A DNA stretch of 64,000 nt. It comes from Dyadobacter psychrophilus (GTDB lineage Bacteria > Bacteroidota > Bacteroidia > Cytophagales > Spirosomataceae). Where the stretch lies: positions 1,364,001 through 1,428,000 of the forward strand of contig NZ_FUZA01000002.1 in the NCBI RefSeq assembly GCF_900167945.1, written 5' to 3'. The notes under the pieces were generated by a model. It searched no databases. It saw only the letters and a list, made by a program, of their open reading frames with translations, and was not told the DNA's origin. Each line of letters begins with the position of its first letter. Within the stretch, counting starts at the first letter, position 1. A program made the position numbers and the translations under genes. Below are positions 44,592 through 53,277 of this stretch, one piece after another.

Positions 44592-47240
44592 TCATGCCTC
44601 TGGCTCGTCAGAAGGATCATTCTCATCATCTTCCTCATCATCTTCTTCCTCATCATCCTCAATCACATCATCTTCATCATCCAATTCTTCTACCTGCTCA
44701 TCCGCAGAAACAATGATCATGTCCGAAGTTCCTTCCACCACCGCAGACGGAATTACATTGCCATCCTCATCCAGTTCCTCCGCCTTTTCGTCCGGATCTT
44801 TCAGGATGCGTGTTACCGAAGTAATCTCGTCAGAATTGTTTAATCGGATTAATTTAACTCCTTGTGTATTACGGCCTGCCAGACGAATATCGAGCACGCT
44901 CATCCGAATTGCAATTCCATTTCTGGTAATGATCATCAGATCATCCTGTTCCGTTACTTCGCGGATCGCAACCAACTTACCTACTTTATCAGTTGCATTC
45001 ATCGTGGAGACCCCTTTCCCACCGCGCTTAGTAATACGATAACTATCTATCGCAGAACGCTTTCCAAAACCATTTTCGGAAACTACAAGCAGCTGGGCAT
45101 CTTCACGATTAATACAAACCATTCCGATCACTTTGTTTTCAGGATCATTCAGATTGATACCACGAACCCCTGCTGCTGTCCTACCCATCGGGCGAACGCC
45201 TTTTTCGTTAAAACGAACGGCACGTCCTGCGCTGGATGCAATAACAATGTCATTGTCGCCATTGGTAAGCGCAACATTCAACAGCCTGTCACCATCATTA
45301 ATGGATATTGCAATAATTCCATTTGTTCTGGGACGAGAGTATGCTTCGAGCAAGGTTTTCTTAATAGTGCCCTGCTGCGTACACATAATGAGGTAATTAT
45401 TGTTGATATAATCCGCATCTGACAAGGTGCGAACGTTGATCACTGAACGAATGGAATCCCCATTCTCCAGACTGATCAGGTTCTGGATCGGACGGCCCTT
45501 AGATTGCTTGCTTCCCTCTGGAACTTCGTAAACCTTCATCCAGAACAGTTTACCGTATTCTGTGAAGATCAAAAGGTAATTAAGCATAGTCGCTGAGAAA
45601 AGGTGCTCGGTGAAGTCCGTATCCTTGGTTTTCACTCCGCGGGAACCAACTCCTCCCCTTGTTTGCGTACGATATTCCGCCAACGGCGTCCTTTTGATAT
45701 AACCTTCATTCGAAATCGTAATCAGCATTTCGTCATCCGGGATCATATCCTCGTCGCTGAATTCTTCTGCTGAAAACTCGATCTTCGTGCGACGCTCATC
45801 ACCGTAACGGTCTTTGATCTCGCCTAGCTCGGTTTTTATGATTTCAAACTTACGGAATTCATTGGCCAGAATGTCTTTCAAGTCGGTAATCAAGATCATG
45901 ATCTCTTCGTATTCCTTCACGATCTTGTCTCTTTCAAGACCTGTTAACCGTTGCAGACGAAGTTCAAGAATAGCCTTGGCCTGAATTTCACTCAGCTCAA
46001 ACGACTCCATCAACCCTGTTTTCGCTACTTCCGGATCACGTGCATTACGGATCAGGGTGATAACGGCATCCAGGTTATCGAGTGCGATTAGCAAACCTTG
46101 CAAAATGTGCGCTCGCTTTTCTGCTTCTCTCAGTTCGTACTCAGTACGGCGTGTGATAACGACAATGCGGTGATCGACATAATGCTTGATCAGATCTTTC
46201 AGATTCAGCGTTACCGGACGTCCTTTTACAAGGGCAACATTGTTCACCCCAAAGCTTGATTGAAGCGGAGTGTATTTGAACAAATGGTTCAATACAATAT
46301 TAGGAACAGCATCCTTTTTAAGATCAAAAACGATACGCATCCCGTCACGGTCGGATTCATCACGGATATCCGAAATGCCGTCGAGTTTCTTATCATTAAT
46401 AAGGCCTGCAATGCGTTCGATCATCGCAGCCTTATTGGTCATATAAGGAATCTCCGTAATGATGATTTGCTCCCTACCCGTTTTCGAAACCTCAAACTGC
46501 GCCTTGGAACGCATAATAATGCTTCCACGGCCGGTTTCGAAAGCCGATCTTACGCCTTGGTAGCCATATATAATCCCTCCCGTTGGAAAATCCGGCGCTT
46601 TAACATGCTCCATCAGTTCCGGGATAGTGATCTCGTTATTATCAATGTATGCCAAAACACCGTCAATAACCTCCGAGAGGTTATGTGGTGCCATGTTGGT
46701 GGCCATACCCACGGCAATACCCGAGGAACCGTTCACCAATAAGTTTGGGAATTTGGCCGGAAGGACAGATGGCTCAGAAAGCGAATCGTCAAAGTTGGGT
46801 TGGAAGTCAACCGTATCTTTTCCCAGGTCATTCAGTAGTTCGTCGGCAAGTCTTTTCAACCTTGCCTCGGTGTAACGCATAGCCGCCGGATTATCTCCAT
46901 CCACCGAGCCGAAGTTACCCTGGCCGTCGACCAGCGGATAACGCAGCGACCACGGCTGGGCCATACGCACCATTGTATTGTAAACAGACGAGTCACCGTG
47001 CGGGTGATACTTACCCAAAACCTCCCCTACTATACGAGCCGATTTCTTATGCGAGCGGTTGTAATTAACACCCAAATCCGACATCCCGTACAACACACGC
47101 CTGTGAACCGGTTTCAAACCATCGCGAACGTCGGGTAAAGCGCGGGAAATAATAACTGACATCGAGTAATCGATGTATGCTCCACGCATTTCATCCTCAA
47201 TATTAATGGGGATAATGTTTTCACCAGAAGATTCTGCCAT
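44592..47240 (-). CDS. gyrA: DNA gyrase subunit A
   Basis: An 882-residue type II topoisomerase subunit that cuts and rejoins DNA. Together with GyrB it introduces negative supercoils. The catalytic tyrosine is Tyr123 ([10 protein letters not shown]). The C-terminal pinwheel domain carries a GyrA box (TKRGGKG), which supports gyrase rather than ParC. The quinolone-site helix reads [12 protein letters not shown]: Ser84 matches E. coli Ser83, but Asn88 stands where E. coli has Asp87. The protein ends in a very acidic tail of about 35 residues (Asp/Glu runs), as often found on GyrA C-termini. It is divergent from the permease gene at 47519. Confidence 0.96.
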   Translation of the reverse strand: MAESSGENIIPINIEDEMRGAYIDYSMSVIISRALPDVRDGLKPVHRRVLYGMSDLGVNYNRSHKKSARIVGEVLGKYHPHGDSSVYNTMVRMAQPWSLRYPLVDGQGNFGSVDGDNPAAMRYTEARLKRLADELLNDLGKDTVDFQPNFDDSLSEPSVLPAKFPNLLVNGSSGIAVGMATNMAPHNLSEVIDGVLAYIDNNEITIPELMEHVKAPDFPTGGIIYGYQGVRSAFETGRGSIIMRSKAQFEVSKTGREQIIITEIPYMTNKAAMIERIAGLINDKKLDGISDIRDESDRDGMRIVFDLKKDAVPNIVLNHLFKYTPLQSSFGVNNVALVKGRPVTLNLKDLIKHYVDHRIVVITRRTEYELREAEKRAHILQGLLIALDNLDAVITLIRNARDPEVAKTGLMESFELSEIQAKAILELRLQRLTGLERDKIVKEYEEIMILITDLKDILANEFRKFEIIKTELGEIKDRYGDERRTKIEFSAEEFSDEDMIPDDEMLITISNEGYIKRTPLAEYRTQTRGGVGSRGVKTKDTDFTEHLFSATMLNYLLIFTEYGKLFWMKVYEVPEGSKQSKGRPIQNLISLENGDSIRSVINVRTLSDADYINNNYLIMCTQQGTIKKTLLEAYSRPRTNGIIAISINDGDRLLNVALTNGDNDIVIASSAGRAVRFNEKGVRPMGRTAAGVRGINLNDPENKVIGMVCINREDAQLLVVSENGFGKRSAIDSYRITKRGGKGVSTMNATDKVGKLVAIREVTEQDDLMIITRNGIAIRMSVLDIRLAGRNTQGVKLIRLNNSDEITSVTRILKDPDEKAEELDEDGNVIPSAVVEGTSDMIIVSADEQVEELDDEDDVIEDDEEEDDEEDDENDPSDEPEA

Positions 47241-47518
47241 AAAGAATTAGAAAAGAATCAAAAATTTAAACAGGCAACTGAAAAGTGCAATCACCCAATG
47301 AATTAATACAATAATGTAAGTTCTAAAAAGTCAAATTTCGCTATTTTAAAGCATTCTAACAAACTATCTTTTGTGCTATTTCAGCATTCATTTCGTATAT
47401 CGGTGATCCTTCGGAAATTAACCGGAGAATGGCCTTTCAAAACTTAATTGGCTTCTAACGTTAAATTTTACTTTCTTCCAGCTTATTACCTAAATGCTTA
47501 CTTTTTACCACTTCCATT

Positions 47519-48823
47519 ATGCCCTTATTACTGACTTTTATTGCTATCCTTACCCTGATAGCCCTCATTGCCTGGCTCAAAATCGACACTTTCATTTCGT
47601 TTTTACTCGTTTCGATCGGACTTGGTCTGGCAAGCGGCCTGGATGTGGATACGGTCAGCAAAGCCATTCAAAAAGGTGTTGGCGGGACTTTGGGGGATCT
47701 CGTCCTGATAGTTGGTTTTGGAGCAATGCTTGGAAAAATGGTTGCCGATAGCGGGGCGGCGCAAAGAATCACCGATGCGCTGATAGGTCTCTTCGGGAAA
47801 AAATACATTCAATGGGGAATGGCGCTAGCCGGTTTTGTGATTGGAATCCCTCTTTTCTACAATGCCGGTTTTGTCATCGTCATTCCTTTGATTTTTATGA
47901 TCAGCGCCACGGCGCGTCTTCCGCTATTATATGTGGGAGTTCCTATGCTTTCGGCCTTGTCGGTGGCGCATGGTTACCTGCCGCCTCACCCCTCGCCTGC
48001 CGCAATAGCCAGCCAGCTGAATGCGGACCTGGGACAAACACTATTATATGGGATCATTGTTTCGATTCCCGCAATCGCTGTGGCCGGACCGCTTTTCGGC
48101 AGCACGCTGAAACGTTTTCAGCCCAAACCGGATGAGGATCTTTTCAACGTAAAACCCCGTCCCACTGCTGAGCTGCCTGGCTTGGGAATAAGCATCGTAA
48201 CTGCTTTGCTTCCTGTGTTTCTGTTGACAACTATGTCGGGCGTTAAACGCATGTATCCTGACAACAGGATTATTGGCTTGCTCGCAGAGCCTTATTTTGG
48301 CATGTTAATCTCCGTGTTATTTGCTGCTTATGTGCTGGGAATCCGCCGGGGATTAAACATGAAAAATGTTAGTAAATCCATGGAGGAAGCATTTAAAGGC
48401 GTTTCTGTGATTTTGCTGATCATTGCCGGAGCCGGTGTTTTCAAAGAGATCATGACCGCCAGTGGTGTAAGCACATTCATAGCGGAAAGTTTGAAAGGCG
48501 TGGACATTTCGCCATTATTACTAAGCTGGGGAATTGCTGCGATTATCCGGGTTTGTGTGGGTTCGGCAACTGTCGCCGGGCTTACAACCGTGGGCATACT
48601 TTCACCGCTTCTTGTCACGTCTGATGTATCTCCCGAACTGCTGGTATTATCCATTGGCTCAGGCAGTTTAATGTTCTCGCACCTGAACGACGGCGGCTTC
48701 TGGCTGTTTAAAGAATACTTTAATCTAAGCATCAAAGACACGCTGCTGACCTGGTCGGTTATGGAAACAATTGTGTCCGTAATGGGATTGCTGGGCGTTT
48801 TAGTACTAAATTTGTTCGTATAA
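47519..48823 (+). CDS. GntP-family permease (gluconate / D-serine type)
   Basis: A 434-residue inner-membrane transporter with about 12 hydrophobic segments. The GntP-family signature is clear in GVGGTLGDLVLIVGFGAMLGKM, FVIGIPLFYNAGFVIVIPL and GYLPPHPSPAAIASQL. Family members import gluconate and related sugar acids by proton symport; the DsdX subgroup imports D-serine. The neighbours (RidA, a D-serine dehydratase/D-threonine aldolase-type enzyme, a dipeptidase) favour a D-amino acid or a related molecule as cargo. This is inference. It is the first gene of an apparent four-gene operon. Confidence 0.88.
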   Translation: MPLLLTFIAILTLIALIAWLKIDTFISFLLVSIGLGLASGLDVDTVSKAIQKGVGGTLGDLVLIVGFGAMLGKMVADSGAAQRITDALIGLFGKKYIQWGMALAGFVIGIPLFYNAGFVIVIPLIFMISATARLPLLYVGVPMLSALSVAHGYLPPHPSPAAIASQLNADLGQTLLYGIIVSIPAIAVAGPLFGSTLKRFQPKPDEDLFNVKPRPTAELPGLGISIVTALLPVFLLTTMSGVKRMYPDNRIIGLLAEPYFGMLISVLFAAYVLGIRRGLNMKNVSKSMEEAFKGVSVILLIIAGAGVFKEIMTASGVSTFIAESLKGVDISPLLLSWGIAAIIRVCVGSATVAGLTTVGILSPLLVTSDVSPELLVLSIGSGSLMFSHLNDGGFWLFKEYFNLSIKDTLLTWSVMETIVSVMGLLGVLVLNLFV

Positions 48824-48826
48824 TAA

Positions 48827-48843
48827 CATTCACTCATTCACTC
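48827..48843 (-). repeat. 17-nt GTGAATGA-type repeat, inverted copy of one at 36878-36894
   Basis: CATTCACTCATTCACTC here is the exact reverse complement of 36878-36894, which forms part of the SusD-2 terminator. It lies just after the permease stop codon. Confidence 0.6.
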
Positions 48844-48879
48844 GTCGCCTTGGCGATCCGGTCACTCATTAATAAAAAT

Positions 48880-49356
48880 ATGGACAATACGCCTGAATCA
48901 AACTTCGCCGCCTTAGGTCTTAATCTTCCTCCCGCTCCAAAACCGCTTGGCGTTTACAAGCCGCTTTTGATTGTTGACAAACGTTGGGTTTATGTTTCAG
49001 GTCATGGAACTGTGCAGGATGACGGAACATTGATTAAAGGAAGAATCGGCAAAGATATGGACGCGGACGCAGGCAAACTGGCAGCCCGTCAGGTGGGATT
49101 AACGATCCTTTCTACATTGAAAGCAAATTTGGGAAGCCTTAACAGGATCAAAAGAGTTATAAAAGTACTAGGCATGGTGAACTGCACGCCTGATTTTGAA
49201 AAACACCCTTTCATCATCAACGGATGCAGCGAACTCTTCGCAAAAATCTGGGGCGAAGAAAACGGCATCGGCGTAAGAAGCGCAGTGGGAATGGGAAGCT
49301 TGCCGGATAATATTCCGGTGGAAATCGAGGTAATGTTTGAGCTTGAAGAGAAATAA
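48880..49356 (+). CDS. RidA (YjgF/YER057c/UK114) family protein
   Basis: A 158-residue protein of the RidA superfamily, in the longer subgroup (usual 150-160 residues). Typical segments are PLLIVDKRWVYVSGHGTVQDDG, AARQVGLTILSTLKANLGSLN and NGCSELFAKIWGEENGIGVRSAVGMGSLPDNIPVEIEVMFEL. RidA proteins hydrolyse the reactive enamine/imine intermediates released by PLP-dependent dehydratases. That fits the PLP enzyme encoded next. The ATG at 48880 is preferred over a TTG-initiated extension at 48850. The stop is 1 nt before the next start (49358). Confidence 0.88.
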   Translation: MDNTPESNFAALGLNLPPAPKPLGVYKPLLIVDKRWVYVSGHGTVQDDGTLIKGRIGKDMDADAGKLAARQVGLTILSTLKANLGSLNRIKRVIKVLGMVNCTPDFEKHPFIINGCSELFAKIWGEENGIGVRSAVGMGSLPDNIPVEIEVMFELEEK

Positions 49357-49357
49357 T

Positions 49358-50467
49358 ATGTGGTTTCAGCTAAAAAATCCCGAGCAAATCATCTCCCCTT
49401 CACTCCTCTTCTACAAGGAGCGCATAGAAAATAACATCCGCGGAATGGTCAGCATTGCCGGTGATGCCGACAGACTTATTCCGCATGTAAAAACCCACAA
49501 ATCCGGTGAAATTGTAAAGATGCAACTGGCGCTGGGAATCAATAAATTCAAATGTGCTACGATTGCGGAGGCCGAAATGCTGGCTGACGCAGGAGCGAAA
49601 TGGATTTTGCTGGCTTACCAGATGGTAGGCCCCAACATTGAGCGATTACTGGCGCTGCGCAACAAATTTACCGATGTCACATTCGGTTCGCTGGTTGACA
49701 ATGAAAAATCAGCTGATGATCTTAATGAATCAGGCATAACTAATGGAGTCAGTTTCAGTGTTTTTATTGACGTTAATAACGGCATGAACCGCTCCGGACA
49801 CGTCACAGATGTGACATTGCTTTCCCTATATCGTTACATTTCAGGACTCTCTAACGTTTCGTTCACCGGCGTCCATGTTTATGACGGACATTTGCGAGAT
49901 CCTGAATTTACGGACAGAAAACTCGCTGTGGATGAAGCATTTGATAAAGTTCTGCCGCTTTTTGACCTCATCAAAAATCACACAGGAACCAGCCCGATGA
50001 TCATTGCGGGCGGCTCGCCTTCTTTCACCGTTCACGCTATGCGGCCCGACGTTTTTTTGAGCCCGGGTACAAATGTGCTCTGGGACTGGGGGTATGGCGA
50101 CCGGTTTGACGGCCAACCCTTCCAGCATGCAGCATTGGTGCTCACACGCGTTGTTTCCAAGCCAACAACCGGCATTGTCACAATCGACCTTGGCCATAAG
50201 GCCATTGCACCGGAAAGTCCGATTGAAAATCGCTTCAAATTACTTAATCTGCCCAGCTACACCTTAATCGGACAGAGTGAAGAACATGGCGTTTTGCAGG
50301 TTACACAGGACGTTTGGGATGCTACACAGATCGGCGATGTGCTCTATGCCCTCCCCTTTCACGTCTGCCCGACCGTCGCGCTGCACGATTTTGCTTCCAT
50401 TATTGAAAACGGCGAGGTGACCGAAGAGTGGAAAATAGTGGCCCGTAACAGACGACTAACTATTTAG
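49358..50467 (+). CDS. PLP-dependent D-serine dehydratase / D-threonine aldolase family enzyme
   Basis: A 369-residue enzyme with the fold-type III (alanine-racemase-like) N-terminal barrel. The PLP-lysine motif is LIPHVKTHKSGE. A C-terminal D-serine-dehydratase-like domain has the metal motif PFHVCPTVALHD, whose His and Cys are the expected zinc or manganese ligands. The family either dehydrates D-serine to pyruvate and ammonia or cleaves D-threonine to glycine and acetaldehyde; sequence alone does not decide. The RidA neighbour favours a dehydratase. It overlaps nothing but starts 1 nt after ridA, so the two are co-transcribed. Confidence 0.88.
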   Translation: MWFQLKNPEQIISPSLLFYKERIENNIRGMVSIAGDADRLIPHVKTHKSGEIVKMQLALGINKFKCATIAEAEMLADAGAKWILLAYQMVGPNIERLLALRNKFTDVTFGSLVDNEKSADDLNESGITNGVSFSVFIDVNNGMNRSGHVTDVTLLSLYRYISGLSNVSFTGVHVYDGHLRDPEFTDRKLAVDEAFDKVLPLFDLIKNHTGTSPMIIAGGSPSFTVHAMRPDVFLSPGTNVLWDWGYGDRFDGQPFQHAALVLTRVVSKPTTGIVTIDLGHKAIAPESPIENRFKLLNLPSYTLIGQSEEHGVLQVTQDVWDATQIGDVLYALPFHVCPTVALHDFASIIENGEVTEEWKIVARNRRLTI

Positions 50468-50491
50468 TTTTAAATTCCTAAACAACGTAAA

Positions 50492-51562
50492 ATGTTTATT
50501 TTTGATGCCCACCTGGACCTTTCCATGAATGCTGTGGAATGGAACCGGGACCTTACCCAGGACCTGAATGCCATCAGGCAACGTGAAGCAAACCTGACTG
50601 ATAAGCCAGATCGAGGTAAAGGCGTAGTTAGTTTTCCTGAAATGCGCAAAGGCAACATTGGTATGTGCGTAGCTACGCAGATAGCCCGTTTTGTTAAACC
50701 AGACAGCAAGATTCCGGGTTGGCATTCCCAGGCGCAGGCATGGGCGCAAACGCAGGCGCAAATTGCCTGGTATAAAGCCATGGAAGAGGCCGGAGAAATG
50801 GTGCAGATTGTTGACCTACCGGGTTTGCACAAACATTTGGAGCTTTGGAAAAACGCTGCATCCACCGAAAATCTGCCCATTGGATACATTCTGAGTCTGG
50901 AAGGAGCGGATTCTTTTATTAGTCTTAAAAACCTTGAAATAGCTTATCAATACGGTCTGCGCGCGATCGGTCCAGCGCATTACGGGCCTGGCGTTTATGC
51001 TTATGGCACAGATTCGGATCAGGCATTGTCTCAAAAAGGCAAAGATCTGCTTCGCGAAATGGAGAAGCTGAACATTATTTTGGATGCCACCCATTTGTGC
51101 GATACGGCGTTCTGGGAGGCGCTGGATATTTTCAAAGGACCCGTTTGGGCCAGTCATAATTTGGTCCGGAAAATAACGCCGCATAACCGGCAGTTTTCCG
51201 ATGAAATGATCAGGGAATTGCTTGAAAGAAATGCAGTAATCGGAATGGCATTTGATGCGTGGATGATGGTTCCCGGCTGGGTCCGCGGCAAGTCTACGCC
51301 CGAAAGCATGGGATTGAAAATCGAACATGTTGCAGAACATATTGATCACATTTGCCAGTTGGCAGGAAATGCATTGCATGTTGGGATAGGTTCTGACCTG
51401 GACGGCGCTTATGGAAAAGAGCAGTCGCCGATGGATCTGGACTCTATTGCGGACCTACAATCCATAACAGGTATTTTGTCTGCGCGAGGTTACTCGGCAA
51501 CCGATATTGAACAAATTATGTGGCGTAACTGGGTTGATTTTCTGGGCCGTAGCTGGAAATAG
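50492..51562 (+). CDS. Membrane dipeptidase (renal dipeptidase, peptidase M19) family
   Basis: A 356-residue zinc dipeptidase-like TIM barrel. Metal ligands are visible: His/Asp in DAHLDL, Glu in LSLEGAD, His in DATHLCD and His in WASHNLV. The catalytic-region Asp is in GIGSDLDG. M19 enzymes cleave dipeptides, often with a D-residue at the C-terminal side, and some act on L-Ala-D-Glu or D-Ala-D-Ala. No signal peptide is seen, so it should act in the cytoplasm. As the last gene of the 47.5-51.6 kb cluster it could release D-amino acids from imported dipeptides for the PLP enzyme, which is inference. Confidence 0.9.
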   Translation: MFIFDAHLDLSMNAVEWNRDLTQDLNAIRQREANLTDKPDRGKGVVSFPEMRKGNIGMCVATQIARFVKPDSKIPGWHSQAQAWAQTQAQIAWYKAMEEAGEMVQIVDLPGLHKHLELWKNAASTENLPIGYILSLEGADSFISLKNLEIAYQYGLRAIGPAHYGPGVYAYGTDSDQALSQKGKDLLREMEKLNIILDATHLCDTAFWEALDIFKGPVWASHNLVRKITPHNRQFSDEMIRELLERNAVIGMAFDAWMMVPGWVRGKSTPESMGLKIEHVAEHIDHICQLAGNALHVGIGSDLDGAYGKEQSPMDLDSIADLQSITGILSARGYSATDIEQIMWRNWVDFLGRSWK

Positions 51563-51615
51563 TACGCTTAGGAAAAATCTAATAAAATCTTAATATTCCA
51601 ATAATATTTTTTACC

Positions 51616-51656
51616 AAAAAGCTTCGCACCTTGCATCAGGGTTGCGAAGCTTTTTT
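51616..51656 (+). terminator. Intrinsic terminator closing the D-amino-acid cluster
   Basis: Stem AAAAAGCTTCGCA / TGCGAAGCTTTTT with a 14-nt loop and a T run. Confidence 0.88.
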
Positions 51657-51797
51657 GTTTTCAATTTTAAGAGAAATTAACATTTGTCTATTTGGAATTA
51701 TTTTAAATAAGCACCATCTTTGATAAAAATAGCTGGGACAGATCCCGGCAACTGACCGGACTTCATTAAAGGCTATCCTTCATAATAATTGATCAAC

Positions 51798-52049
51798 ATG
51801 CGTAATACATATAAAATCTCATTTCGAACAAAGATAAAAAACAACAAATCCTTCCAGCGATTGCACGATTGCCTGAAACAACTAAATGTTAAACACTGGG
51901 CCTACGACTTCCAGGATTTGTTGCTGACCCTTACCTCCGAGCTATCTGATTTTTCCAAAATTCAGGCAGTTTTACGTTCAGCCGGTTACGTTTGCCACTT
52001 TGTGAAGCTTGAAAATCTGAGTGAGCCGAAAGGCCTTTCGTTAAGCTAA
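51798..52049 (+). CDS. Small protein resembling an HMA-domain fold without metal-binding cysteines
   Basis: An 83-residue protein from the ATG at 51798 (an in-frame TTG at 51789 is less likely). The predicted order strand-helix-strand-strand-helix-strand (TYKISFRTKI, SFQRLHDCLKQL, VKHWAYDF, LLLTLTSEL, DFSKIQAVLRSAG, YVCHFVKL) is that of a heavy-metal-associated domain. The CxxC that should follow strand 1 is replaced by KNNKS. If the fold is right it cannot bind copper in the usual way. It converges with the DinB-like gene with only 3 nt between the stops. Confidence 0.55.
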   Translation: MRNTYKISFRTKIKNNKSFQRLHDCLKQLNVKHWAYDFQDLLLTLTSELSDFSKIQAVLRSAGYVCHFVKLENLSEPKGLSLS

Positions 52050-52052
52050 ATT

Positions 52053-52616
52053 TTAAACCGCTTTTTCGCGGATCAAATTCCGCTTTGCTTGCTGCATATG
52101 CCGCTCATTATGAGCGATCAGGAACTGAAACACATCTCCAAGCCGAAGCTTTATCAGCTTGGAGATGGATATCGGGATTTTAATTTTATTCAGATCTTTT
52201 TTGCGGGCTTGCCTCAAATAACTCATTAAAAGCTCCTGCTGCCGAAGAAATTCGCCAACTACTTTCGCTGCATCCCGATCCGAAGCCGGAATGTGGCCTT
52301 TCATTGCTTTATACTTCTTTTTTCCGGTTTTGGGGTCCATCATTTTTGTGAAATAAGCGCCAAACCAGGAGCTCGTGAATGCCAAAGAGTTCGCGTCTTC
52401 TGAATCCAGCAGTTTCTTTTCAATGTGAGGTAAATAAAAGTCGCCATAACTGTTAAGGTGATCGAGACATTGCGCGACGCTCCAACCGCCCGCCGCGGAC
52501 GGCATATTGAGAAAATCGTTGCTTCTGTTTTGAAATAAGGCAATGGTATCAGCAATATGTGCTTCTACTCTGTCTTCCAGGGTTTTCAGGAGTTCTGCTT
52601 TGTTTACAGGATTCAT
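52053..52616 (-). CDS. DinB-like four-helix-bundle protein
   Basis: A 187-residue protein, taking the ATG at 52616 (MNPVNKAELL), which gives a normal DinB-superfamily length. The in-frame ATG at 52730 lies inside the upstream gene. Typical features are GGWSVAQCLDHLNSYGDFYLPHI near the N-terminus and IAHNERHMQQAKRNL at the C-terminus. These supply His residues that in many DinB-family enzymes bind a divalent metal. Members range from thiol transferases to unknown functions. It follows the Crp/Fnr-type gene by 70 nt in the same direction. Confidence 0.75.
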   Translation of the reverse strand: MNPVNKAELLKTLEDRVEAHIADTIALFQNRSNDFLNMPSAAGGWSVAQCLDHLNSYGDFYLPHIEKKLLDSEDANSLAFTSSWFGAYFTKMMDPKTGKKKYKAMKGHIPASDRDAAKVVGEFLRQQELLMSYLRQARKKDLNKIKIPISISKLIKLRLGDVFQFLIAHNERHMQQAKRNLIREKAV

Positions 52617-52686
52617 TTTGCTTGCGTTTTTTGTAATGCAAAAGTGAGAACCGCGCGACAATAAATGTTTGGTAAAAACCAACATT

Positions 52687-53271
52687 TCAAATTTTGATCT
52701 TATTGACCAGCTTGCTGAAATTGGTGGCATCTATGCCCAGATAGTTCGCGAGATACTTGTGCGGAACGAGCTGCAATATATGCGGGCTGCGGCGAAGCAG
52801 GTTGCGGAATTTTTCTTCCGAGGAGAAGCATTGCACTTCCACCAGCCTTTCCAATATACCCGAGAGCGTCTGTGTAACGCCAAGTCGCACCATATCGGCG
52901 ATCGCGGGTCGGTGCGACATTAATGCTTGCAATTCCTGATTAGGTGCACGCAGAAATTCGGACGGTGTAAGCGTTTCAAAATAGTATCTCGATGGCTGAC
53001 CTAATAGCAGCGAATCCACCACGCCGCCGAAAGAGGGCGGATACATAAATGCCAGCGTCGCTTCCCGGTCCTGATCATCCAGATAGTAAACGCGCTGGAT
53101 GCCTTTTGTTACGAAATACAAATAACTCTCTGTTTGCGCGGCAGGCGTAACAACTTCCTTACGCCCCGCCGAATACGGTTTCCAAATGCCCGCAAATGCA
53201 GACCAATCCTCATCACTCAGTGGCCTGACCGATTCGATGAGTTTTTGAAGCTGACGCAGCTCGTTTTGCAT
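52687..53271 (-). CDS. Crp/Fnr-family transcriptional regulator
   Basis: A 194-residue protein. The N-terminal cupin-like cyclic-nucleotide-binding domain spans about residues 20-125 (ESYLYFVTKGIQRVYYLDDQDREATLAFMYP). The C-terminal winged helix-turn-helix includes VPHKYLANYLGIDATNFSKLVNKI. The length is usual for the large Bacteroidota group of Crp/Fnr proteins, whose ligand is mostly unknown. There is no cysteine cluster of the Fnr type. It starts 6 nt after the stop of the trehalose gene and is followed by the DinB gene, so the three form an operon. Confidence 0.85.
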   Translation of the reverse strand: MQNELRQLQKLIESVRPLSDEDWSAFAGIWKPYSAGRKEVVTPAAQTESYLYFVTKGIQRVYYLDDQDREATLAFMYPPSFGGVVDSLLLGQPSRYYFETLTPSEFLRAPNQELQALMSHRPAIADMVRLGVTQTLSGILERLVEVQCFSSEEKFRNLLRRSPHILQLVPHKYLANYLGIDATNFSKLVNKIKI

Positions 53272-53277
53272 ATCCTC

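Noticed and set aside
44862..45422. A 186-codon forward ORF opposite gyrA
   Set aside because: Antisense shadow of a universal gene with no independent start signals.
51768..51780. CTATCCTTC on the forward strand (GGATAG on the reverse) near the HMA-like gene
   Set aside because: Only the 6-7 nt core matches, no second box at the right spacing, and orientation points away from the nearby start.
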